Program-made: the position numbers and the translations under genes
Part shown: positions 57,302 through 64,000 of the stretch, in pieces
Numbering within the stretch: the first letter of the stretch is position 1
Layout: every line of letters begins with the position of its first letter
NCBI GenBank assembly: GCA_934426255.1
Contig: CAKRYD010000006.1
Location: 1-64,000, forward strand
Length of the DNA: 64,000 bases
Reading direction: 5' to 3'
Source: an uncultured Bacteroidaceae bacterium
GTDB taxonomy: Bacteria; Bacteroidota; Bacteroidia; Bacteroidales; Bacteroidaceae
The notes under the pieces: model-generated
What the model saw: the letters and a program-made list of their open reading frames with translations, nothing else
What the model was told of the DNA's origin: nothing
Databases searched by the model: none

Positions 57302-59260
57302 ATGAAACCAAGACTCTGTTGCAGCATCATGCTGCTTTGCTGCTGCCTCGCAGGCATGGCAAAGAACGAAACAATGAATGCCAAACCGTTTGTAATTCCC
57401 GAACTGAAAGAGTGGAAAGGTGCCGACGGAACATTGGCAGTGTCGCCGGCCACAAGCATCACCTATACGGAAGGCAATGACGCTCTGGCACGTGTGGCCC
57501 GACAACTGGCCGCCGATTGTGACGAACTGCTGGGCTTCAGGCCGCAGGTAAAGCCGGGAAAAGGCTCGAAAGGCGACATCGTGCTGGCCCTCAAGGCAGA
57601 CAAGAAACTCGGCAAAGAAGGATATACCATACAGATAGACAAGGATATCCGGCTCACGGGAACACAGCCCGTAGGCGTCTATTGGGCAACACGCACCCTG
57701 CTGCAAATGGCAGAACAGGACAAGAACCTGCCGAAAGGCTTCATACGCGACTATCCCGACTATGCCCTGCGCGGCTTCATGCTGGATTGCGGCCGCAAGT
57801 TCATACCCATGGCTTTCCTGCGCGACTACGTCAAAATCATGTCTTATTATAAGATGAATACCTTTCAGATACACCTGAATGACAATGCCGCAGCCAAATT
57901 CTTCAGGGACGATTGGACCAGAACCTATGCAGCTTTCCGTCTGGAGTCGGAGACCTATCCCGGACTGGCCGCACGCGACGGACACTATACCAAGAAAGAA
58001 TTCGTAGACTTCCAGCTGATGGCCGATTCTTGTTTCGTGGAAATCATCCCCGAAATCGATGCCCCCGCACATACGTTGGCTTTTGTGCAATACAAGAATG
58101 AGCTGGGAAGCAAGGAATATGGCTGGGACCATTTCGACCTGAACAACCCGGAAGTAATCCCCTTTATGGAGGCATTGCTCAAAGAATACCTGCAGGGTCC
58201 GGATCCCGTGTTCAGAGGTCCCAAGATGCACATCGGCACAGATGAATATTCCAACCGCGACCAGGCCATCGTGGAAAAGTTTCGTGCCTATGCCGACCAC
58301 TTCATACGTTACGTGGAGGGCTTTGGCAAACAGGCCTGCTTCTGGGGTTCGCTGACCCATGCCAAAGGCACGACTCCGGTAAAATCGGACAATGTCATCA
58401 TGAGCGCATGGTATAACGGCTATGCCGATCCCAAGGCAATGGCGGCACAAGGCTACAAGCTCATATCCATTCCCGACGGATTCCTCTATATCGTGCCCGC
58501 CGCAGGCTACTATTATGACTACCTCAACACCAAGTATCTCTACGAAAACTGGACGCCTGCCCATGTGGGCGACGTTGTCTTCAAAGAGCAGGACCCGGCC
58601 ATTCTGGGCGGCATGTTTGCCGTGTGGAACGACCATGTCGAGAACGGCATCACCACAAAGGACATACACGACCGCGCCTATCCTGCCATGCAGACACTGG
58701 CAACGAAAACATGGGGTGCGGCAGTGCCGAAACTCCCGTTTGCCGAGTTCGATGTCAAGCGCAAGCAGCTCAGCGAGGCTCCCGGGGTGAACGAGGCAGG
58801 ACGGCTGGCCAAAAAGCCGGGCCTGGTCTATGAATGTGCAGAGCTGAAACCCGGCGCAAAGACACCTCATACCGAAATAGGCTACGATTACAAAGTGTCG
58901 TTTGACATCGACGGCAAAGCCGAAGAAAGGGGCACGGTGCTGTTCAGCTCACCCAATGCAGTGTTCTATCTGTCAGATCCCGTCCGCGGCATGCTGGGCT
59001 TCAGTCGCGAAGGATACTTCAACACCTTCCACTACAATGTGGAGCCGGGCAGGCGCATGAACATCACCATTGAGGGTAACAACAAGGTGACCAACCTCTA
59101 TATCAACGGCAAGATAGTAGAGACGATGGATAAAGAAACACGCTACTACGAGAAGACGGGCAAGGTATATACCTACTATGTGCGCACACTTGTGTTCCCC
59201 TTGCAGCAGGCAGGCAAATTCAAAAGCCGCATCACTGACTTCAAGGTCTATCAAGAATGA
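57302..59260 (+). CDS. Glycoside hydrolase family 20 beta-N-acetylhexosaminidase
   Basis: 652 residues with an N-terminal Cys-rich signal (MKPRLCCSIMLLCCCLAGMA). GH20 N-domain around 45-150, then the barrel: 'LRGFMLDCGRKFIPMAFLRDYVKIMSYYKMNTFQIHLNDN', 'EIDAPAHTLAF' and the catalytic Asp-Glu in 'MHIGTDEYSN' (commonly GGDE). A C-terminal LamG-like sandwich occupies the last 140 residues ('GTVLFSSPNAVFYL...NTFHYNVEPGRRMNITIEG'). It removes terminal GlcNAc or GalNAc in the periplasm. Placed after NamZ, peptidoglycan GlcNAc is the likely substrate. Confidence 0.92.
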   Translation: MKPRLCCSIMLLCCCLAGMAKNETMNAKPFVIPELKEWKGADGTLAVSPATSITYTEGNDALARVARQLAADCDELLGFRPQVKPGKGSKGDIVLALKADKKLGKEGYTIQIDKDIRLTGTQPVGVYWATRTLLQMAEQDKNLPKGFIRDYPDYALRGFMLDCGRKFIPMAFLRDYVKIMSYYKMNTFQIHLNDNAAAKFFRDDWTRTYAAFRLESETYPGLAARDGHYTKKEFVDFQLMADSCFVEIIPEIDAPAHTLAFVQYKNELGSKEYGWDHFDLNNPEVIPFMEALLKEYLQGPDPVFRGPKMHIGTDEYSNRDQAIVEKFRAYADHFIRYVEGFGKQACFWGSLTHAKGTTPVKSDNVIMSAWYNGYADPKAMAAQGYKLISIPDGFLYIVPAAGYYYDYLNTKYLYENWTPAHVGDVVFKEQDPAILGGMFAVWNDHVENGITTKDIHDRAYPAMQTLATKTWGAAVPKLPFAEFDVKRKQLSEAPGVNEAGRLAKKPGLVYECAELKPGAKTPHTEIGYDYKVSFDIDGKAEERGTVLFSSPNAVFYLSDPVRGMLGFSREGYFNTFHYNVEPGRRMNITIEGNNKVTNLYINGKIVETMDKETRYYEKTGKVYTYYVRTLVFPLQQAGKFKSRITDFKVYQE

Positions 59261-59309
59261 CGGCTGCAATCACCCGTTCGGAAGCATGACATCTGACGGG
59301 TGAGACGGG

Positions 59310-59350
59310 AAAAATAGCGGTAACAACTTCAAGCTGTTACCGCTATTTTT
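59310..59350 (+). terminator. Terminator of the GH127/NamZ/GH20 operon
   Basis: A 16-bp perfect stem (AAAAATAGCGGTAACA and its complement), 9-base loop, ending in TTTTT. It directly abuts the metF -7 box. Confidence 0.92.
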
Positions 59351-59353
59351 CCG

Positions 59354-59361
59354 TATCTTTG
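59354..59361 (+). promoter_or_regulatory. -7 box (TATCTTTG) of metF
   Basis: TATCTTTG 64 bases before metF. Its -33 region lies within the terminator stem, an unusual overlap. Confidence 0.5.
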
Positions 59362-59425
59362 CAACTAAAAACATGCGTGAACCGCGGAACTTCCATCGGT
59401 TCATGCCTGAAGTGCGTAGCAAGGA

Positions 59426-60373
59426 ATGAAGATTACAGACTTGATTAAAGGAAAAGGAACGGACTTCTCGTTTGAGGTGCTCCCTCCCAAGAAAGGCGAA
59501 GGCATCGATGGACTGGAACAGACGGTGGAAACGTTGCTGAAGTACGACCCGAAGTATATCAACATCACGACCCACCATAGCGAACCCGTGTACCGGCGAA
59601 GACCCGATGGCCTGATTGAGATGGAAATGGTAAGGCGTCGCCCCGGCACGGTTGCCGTGGCCGCAGCCTTGCAATACAAATATGGCATCCCCGTAGTGCC
59701 GCACATCCTTTGCAACGGATTCACGAAGGAAGAAACCGAATATGTGCTGCTCGATCTGCAGTTTCTGAAAATAGAAAACCTCTTGTTGCTGCGCGGAGAC
59801 AAGGTGCAGGAAGGCAGCGTGGAGCAGGGAGGAAAAAGCCATGAACATACTACAGACCTGCAAAAGCAGGTGAACGACTTCAACCATGGCACTTTTGCGG
59901 ATGGCTCTCCCATACCTTCGCCCGGTGTTCCCTTCAGTTACGGAGTGGCCTGCTATCCGGAGAAACACGACGAATCGCCCAATCTGGCCACCGACATATC
60001 CTGGCTCAAAAGGAAAGTGGAGCTGGGTGCCGACTATGCAGTTACCCAGATGTTCTTCGACAACCAAAAGTTCTTCGACTTCGTTGAGCTTGTGCGCAAG
60101 GCCGGCATAGACATACCCATTATTCCGGGCATAAAGCCCTTGATGAGCCAAAAGCAGCTGACGAGCATTCCGCGCAGCTTCCATTGCGACCTGCCCGAGG
60201 AACTCACAACCTCCATGATGGCAGCACGTGACAAGGAAGAACAGTTTGAAGTGGGTGTGGAATGGGCGGCACGGCAGTGCAAGGAGCTGATGGCTCACGG
60301 AGTTCCCAGCATACATTTCTATACCACAGGCCGGGCACGCAGTGTAGATGCCGTGGCCTCAAGAATCTTTTAA
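59426..60373 (+). CDS. metF: Methylenetetrahydrofolate reductase
   Basis: 315 residues. The FAD barrel starts with 'DFSFEVLPPKKGEG', followed by 'INITTHHSEP' (family THG-type site), 'PHILCNGFTKEETEYVLLDL', 'LLLRGDKV', 'GVACYPEKHDESPNL', 'DYAVTQMFFDNQKFFDFVE', 'PIIPGIKPLMSQKQL'. It reduces methylene-THF to methyl-THF for methionine synthesis. Preceded by an unusual 60-base leader in which I see no riboswitch. Followed closely by holB. Confidence 0.96.
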   Translation: MKITDLIKGKGTDFSFEVLPPKKGEGIDGLEQTVETLLKYDPKYINITTHHSEPVYRRRPDGLIEMEMVRRRPGTVAVAAALQYKYGIPVVPHILCNGFTKEETEYVLLDLQFLKIENLLLLRGDKVQEGSVEQGGKSHEHTTDLQKQVNDFNHGTFADGSPIPSPGVPFSYGVACYPEKHDESPNLATDISWLKRKVELGADYAVTQMFFDNQKFFDFVELVRKAGIDIPIIPGIKPLMSQKQLTSIPRSFHCDLPEELTTSMMAARDKEEQFEVGVEWAARQCKELMAHGVPSIHFYTTGRARSVDAVASRIF

Positions 60374-60384
60374 GCCCGGCGCAA

Positions 60385-61503
60385 ATGCTGTTTCGTGAAG
60401 TAATAGGACAAGAGGACGTAAAAACTCGTATCATCCGTCAGTATCGTGACGGCCGCGGCCCTCATGCCTTATTGCTCGAAGGCCCTGAGGGATGTGGCAA
60501 GTTGGCTATGGCCGTGGCTTTGGGCAGCTACCTGCTTTGCTCGCATCCCGGAGAAACAGACTCGTGCGGTGTGTGCCCGGCATGCAAGCAAATCAGGAAG
60601 TTCAGTCATCCCGACCTGCATTTCTCCTTTCCCATTATACGTAAAAGCGAGTCGACCACCTGTGATGATTACATGCAGGAATGGACTTCCATGATGCAGG
60701 AAGGCCTTTACTTCGGCCTGGCTGATTGGCTCGACAGGATGGGAACAGACAACAAGCAGGCCGTTATTCCTGATGCCGAAGGTGACAATATATTGAACAA
60801 GTTGAGTGTAACCTCCTATTCCGGAGGCTACAAAGTCATGATTGTATGGCTGCCCGAACGCATGACAGGCAATGCAGCCAACAACCTTTTGAAGTTTTTG
60901 GAGGAACCAACGCCGCGCACAGTCTTTATCCTGGTGTCCGACAATGCCGACCAGCTGTTGCCTACAGTGTTGAGTCGTACACAGCGGATAGGGATGAACC
61001 GGTTGCCCGTTGAAGTCGTTGCACAAGCCCTGCAGACACAAAACGGACTCGACCCCGTCATGGCGCGACAGGTGGCCCATATCTCCAACGGCAGTTATCT
61101 GAGTGCTTTGCGCTACATTAATATCGACAATGCCACTGATATGTTCTTCGACCAGTTTGTAAGTCTGATGCGTCTTGCCTACACACGCGACGTGCGCGGA
61201 CTTCAGCAGTGGGGAGACCGGATAGCTTCGTGGGGACGTGAGCGCCAGAAAATGTATCTCGGGTATATGCAAAACCTGCTGCGTGAAAACTTTATATACA
61301 ATTTTCATCGTCCCGAACTTAACTATATGACGGACAAGGAAGCCGGCTTTGCCACCAAATTCGCCCGTTTCATCAATGAAAGAAACATCATAGATTTCGT
61401 TGAGGAGACGGCAAAAGCACAAAAAGATATAGAACAAAATGTAAACAGCAAGACCGTGTTTTTTGATTTTGCCTTAAGGGTAACGGTCTTGATTAGAAGA
61501 TAG
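60385..61503 (+). CDS. holB: DNA polymerase III subunit delta'
   Basis: 372 residues from the ATG at 60385 (MLFREVIGQEDVKTRII). AAA+ fold with a modified P-loop 'EGPEGCGKLAMAVAL', a four-Cys zinc module ('LCSHPGETDSCGVCPAC') and 'KVMIVWLPERMTGNAANNLLKFLEEPTPRTVFILVSDNADQLLPTVLSRTQ' (sensor 1 and SRT arginine finger). Part of the clamp loader at the replication fork. It starts 11 bases after metF. Confidence 0.94.
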   Translation: MLFREVIGQEDVKTRIIRQYRDGRGPHALLLEGPEGCGKLAMAVALGSYLLCSHPGETDSCGVCPACKQIRKFSHPDLHFSFPIIRKSESTTCDDYMQEWTSMMQEGLYFGLADWLDRMGTDNKQAVIPDAEGDNILNKLSVTSYSGGYKVMIVWLPERMTGNAANNLLKFLEEPTPRTVFILVSDNADQLLPTVLSRTQRIGMNRLPVEVVAQALQTQNGLDPVMARQVAHISNGSYLSALRYINIDNATDMFFDQFVSLMRLAYTRDVRGLQQWGDRIASWGRERQKMYLGYMQNLLRENFIYNFHRPELNYMTDKEAGFATKFARFINERNIIDFVEETAKAQKDIEQNVNSKTVFFDFALRVTVLIRR

Positions 61504-61516
61504 AATAAAGAAAGAA

Positions 61517-62896
61517 ATGGAGGATTTTCAACTGAATTGCAACCAACGCGGCCTTTGTGCCAAGGGATGCGGAAGGCAAGATAAACAACTGAATACTTAC
61601 GACTGGCTGGCAGACGTGCCCGGAGCCGATGCTATGAGCGACCTGGTAGAGGTGCAGTTCAAGAACACCCGCAAGGATTATTACGTCAACAGCAACCACC
61701 TGCCATTGCAAAAAGGTGATATCGTGGCCGTAGAGTCATCACCCGGACATGACATAGGCGTCGTGACACTGACAGGAGCCTTGGTTCCCTTGCAGATGAA
61801 AAAGGTGCGCCTCAAGAGCGATGCCGGAACAAAGCGCGTCTATCGTCTGGCAAAGGATATCGACATGCAAAAATACGAGGAAGCAAAAGCCCGTGAGCAT
61901 GAGACGATGATTAAGTCGCGGCAGATAGCCAAAGAGCTGAATCTGGATATGAAAATCGGTGACGTGGAGTATCAGGGAGACGGCAACAAGGCTATTTTCT
62001 ATTATATTGCCGACCAACGTGTGGACTTCAGGAAGCTGATCAAAGTGCTTGCCGAAGAGTTTCGCGTAAGGATTGAAATGAAACAGATAGGTGCTCGTCA
62101 GGAAGCCGGCCGCATAGGCGGCATAGGTCCCTGCGGGCGCGAGCTTTGCTGTGCTACGTGGATGAAGAACTTTGTAACGGTATCTATCAACGCGGCCCGC
62201 AGTCAGGAAGTGTCGCTCAATCCTCAGAAGCTGGCCGGACAATGCGCAAAACTGAAGTGCTGCCTGAACTATGAAGTCAGTGTCTATGCCGAAGCCGCAG
62301 CCAAGTTGCCACCCCGCGAAGTGCAACTTGAAACAGAAAAAGCCACGTACTATTATTTCAAAAGCGATATGTTAGCCGGCCTGGTGAGCTATTCCACTGA
62401 CAAGAACCTCGTGGAAAACGTAGTAACCATCCCCGTAAAACGCGCATGGGAAATAATAGAACTGAACCGTGCAGGCGAAAAGCCTGCGACACTGACCGAC
62501 GAGTCTTTGAGCCCGGCAACTGCTGTCAACCTTGACTTGGCCACTCAAGAGAGCCTGACGCGCTTTGACAAACGCAAAAAGAAGAAAAGCAAGAGCCGTG
62601 GAAAAAGTGGCGGACAGAACATGCCACCACGTCAGGAACGCAAAGGTGAAGCTGCTGCCGCTGATAATCGTCGCGATGAGGCTGCGGGAGAAAGCGGAGC
62701 AACACAGCCTAACGATGACAGAAAGAACAAAGCCCGTTCGGGCAGGTACCGCGGTGGTAACCGGCCGCGAAGAGAGCTGCAAGGCGGTGACAACGAAGAA
62801 CGCAAATCCTATCGTGACAATCGTCGCTCCGGCAATGGGGCAGAAAGCAAGTCGGGAGGCAGCGATAAGCGGCCTTCACAGCAAAACGAAGCGTGA
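61517..62896 (+). CDS. ricT: PSP1-domain regulator RicT (YaaT-like)
   Basis: 459 residues. N-terminal Cys cluster ('LNCNQRGLCAKGCGRQD'), the PSP1 domain over about 75-280 ('GDIVAVESSPGHDIGVVTLTG', 'YYIADQRVDFRKLIKVLAEEFRVRIEMKQIGARQEA'), with the conserved Cys of 'GPCGRELCCATW' and 'CAKLKCCLNYE'. In Firmicutes RicT with partners carries Fe-S clusters and aids RNA processing. The last 130 residues are a basic, disordered Arg/Lys/Gly/Asn tail that probably binds nucleic acid. Followed by gldH with overlapping stop and start, a typical Bacteroidetes order. Confidence 0.92.
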   Translation: MEDFQLNCNQRGLCAKGCGRQDKQLNTYDWLADVPGADAMSDLVEVQFKNTRKDYYVNSNHLPLQKGDIVAVESSPGHDIGVVTLTGALVPLQMKKVRLKSDAGTKRVYRLAKDIDMQKYEEAKAREHETMIKSRQIAKELNLDMKIGDVEYQGDGNKAIFYYIADQRVDFRKLIKVLAEEFRVRIEMKQIGARQEAGRIGGIGPCGRELCCATWMKNFVTVSINAARSQEVSLNPQKLAGQCAKLKCCLNYEVSVYAEAAAKLPPREVQLETEKATYYYFKSDMLAGLVSYSTDKNLVENVVTIPVKRAWEIIELNRAGEKPATLTDESLSPATAVNLDLATQESLTRFDKRKKKKSKSRGKSGGQNMPPRQERKGEAAAADNRRDEAAGESGATQPNDDRKNKARSGRYRGGNRPRRELQGGDNEERKSYRDNRRSGNGAESKSGGSDKRPSQQNEA

Positions 62897-63357
62897 TGCG
62901 TTGTTGGGGCTGCATCCTCCTGTCTGTTGCATTGCTTGTTGCATGCAAGCAGGAAAAGGCGGTATGCTATGCTTACCGCCATACGCCTGTTGAAGGGTGG
63001 GAGCAGCATAATGTGCAGTCGTTTCGCATTGATTCCATACGCGAAAGCGGTGTATATGGCTTGCGCATATGTCTGAGGCACACGGGATCTTATCCTTTTC
63101 AAAGCCTTTGGTTGCTGGTAAAGCAACGCTATCAGCATCCCGATACGTTGCTGCAGGACACCGTAGTGTGCCTTTTGACAGACAAGCAAGGCAATCATCG
63201 CGGCAATGGCATCAGTATATATCAAAGTGAATATCCCTTTAGGAAAATCTATCTTGAAAAGGGCGGAGAGGGTATTGTTACGGTAAGCCACATTATGCGC
63301 CGGACAATACTTCCCGGCATATCCGACGTGGGGCTGTTGGTCAAGAAAGAAGATTGA
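62896..63357 (+). CDS. gldH: Gliding motility lipoprotein GldH
   Basis: 153 residues from the ATG at 62896; the adjacent in-frame GTG (62893) is rejected because the ATG overlaps the ricT stop (TGATG). Lipobox 'SVALLVAC'. GldH features: 'YRHTPVEGWEQHNVQSFRIDSI', 'GVYGLRICLRHTGSYPFQSLWLLV', 'IYQSEYPFRKIYLEKGGEGIVTVSHIMRR...LPGISDVGLLV'. In gliding species it supports motility; in non-gliding Bacteroidales the role is unknown, presumably in the envelope. Confidence 0.93.
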   Translation: MRCWGCILLSVALLVACKQEKAVCYAYRHTPVEGWEQHNVQSFRIDSIRESGVYGLRICLRHTGSYPFQSLWLLVKQRYQHPDTLLQDTVVCLLTDKQGNHRGNGISIYQSEYPFRKIYLEKGGEGIVTVSHIMRRTILPGISDVGLLVKKED

Positions 63358-63452
63358 AAGGCTGCAAGCTCTTTTTCTGACGCATCCTTTTTAACGGCAA
63401 AGGCCGGGAATGCGCTTTTATAGGCTTTGTCTTTAAGCCAAGGCTCACAACA

Positions 63453-64000
63453 TCAGCGTCTGAACTTTTCACGTCCTGCATCGATGCGCAGGAAAATGAA
63501 CAGCAACAAGGTGAATCCCCATAGCGAAGAACCTCCGTAACTGAAAAATGGCAGTGGAATGCCTATGACAGGCGTAAGACCAAGCACCATGCCCACATTG
63601 ATGAACATGTGGAATAGGAATATGCTCACTATGCAGTAGCCATAGATGCGACCAAAGGCGTAAGGCTGACGTTCGGCCAGGACAATCAGACGCAGAATGA
63701 GTGTGAGGAACAGCAACAGGACGATGGCCGACCCGATGAAGCCGAATTCTTCACCGACAGTGCAATAGATAAAGTCGGTGTCCTGCTCAGGCACATACTT
63801 GAGCTTTGTCTGTGTGCCGTTCAAGAAGCCTTTGCCGTAGAGGCCGCCCGAACCAATGGCTATTTCGCTTTGCCTTACATTATAGCCGGCTCCGTTGATA
63901 TCGTCTTTCAGTCCCAAAAGCACCTGTATGCGCACTTGTTGGTGATTGGCCAAATTGTTGAACACACTGTTCGTGGAATAGTGCATGGCAAGCGACCCAA
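63453..64000 (-). CDS. rodA: Rod shape-determining protein RodA (partial, N-terminus off the window)
   Basis: The visible C-terminal 182 residues belong to the SEDS family of peptidoglycan polymerases: 'GLYGKGFLNGTQTKLKYVPEQDTDFIYCTVGEEFGFIGSAIVLLLFL', 'HMFINVGMVLGLTPVIGIPLPFFSYGGSSLWGFTLLLFIFLRI'. The frame remains open to the right edge (GSLAMHYSTNS), so the ATG at 63986 is internal. RodA polymerises glycan strands for side-wall growth with a class B PBP. Convergent with gldH; the 95-base gap shows no clear terminator. Confidence 0.95.
   Translation of the reverse strand, partial: GSLAMHYSTNSVFNNLANHQQVRIQVLLGLKDDINGAGYNVRQSEIAIGSGGLYGKGFLNGTQTKLKYVPEQDTDFIYCTVGEEFGFIGSAIVLLLFLTLILRLIVLAERQPYAFGRIYGYCIVSIFLFHMFINVGMVLGLTPVIGIPLPFFSYGGSSLWGFTLLLFIFLRIDAGREKFRR

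Overview
The window is a Bacteroidales chromosome segment (Bacteroides/Prevotella type). Three things show this. The phylum-specific promoter -7 box TAnnTTTG recurs, often with a TTG about 19 bases upstream. Lineage markers are present: GldH, RicT (YaaT-like PSP1 protein), DUF4292, DUF4834, a GH97 enzyme and a sorting-domain-like protein. The housekeeping set (RadA, PyrH, RplS, Dut, MetF, HolB, RodA, PssA/Psd) is typical of the order. Family names are given from motifs and memory; no database search was run.

Layout. 1-374: end of a secreted protein. 0.9-3.5 kb: a small locus with a DUF6734-like glycosyltransferase-type protein, a Cys/Gly-rich peptide fused to a beta-rich domain, and a secreted protein. 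3.6-13.6 kb: tRNA-Lys, a BASS transporter / S41 protease / PfkB kinase operon, two tandem identical tRNA-Asn genes, a CE2-like esterase / RadA / FAD-enzyme operon, and a GNAT / M20 peptidase pair. 13.9-32.9 kb: the accessory highlight, a large RiPP-type (ribosomally made, modified peptide) locus. 32.9-43.7 kb: housekeeping genes (EnvC-like, DUF4292, TPR, dut, dgt, S1 protein, LolD-like ABC, pyrH, an ECF sigma operon, Ppx/GppA). 43.8-48.0 kb: a VTC-domain / DUF4956 / DUF2490 group with a Cthe_2159-like protein. 48.2-50.4 kb: rplS and phosphatidylethanolamine synthesis. 50.6-59.3 kb: glycan degradation (GH97, GH127-like, NamZ, GH20). 59.4-64 kb: metF, holB, ricT, gldH, rodA.

The 19-kb peptide locus is two paralogous modules followed by one shared exporter. 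Each module has, in the same order, a fusion of a polypeptide-GalNAc-transferase-like (GT27-type) domain with a LanC-like C-terminal domain, a radical SAM/SPASM maturase overlapping it, a small GG-leader precursor with regularly spaced cysteines, and a 960-residue outer-membrane beta-barrel protein. The module 1 precursor has eleven Cys at exactly 4-residue spacing (CNxx repeats). The module 2 precursor has a mainly 5-residue spacing. A nearly identical 105-base palindromic element precedes each glycosyltransferase gene. A C39-peptidase ABC exporter and a 137-residue membrane-anchored protein close the locus, and a TPR/transmembrane regulator is divergent at its start. My inference is that the products are Cys-crosslinked, probably glycosylated, secreted peptides; nothing here proves the chemistry.
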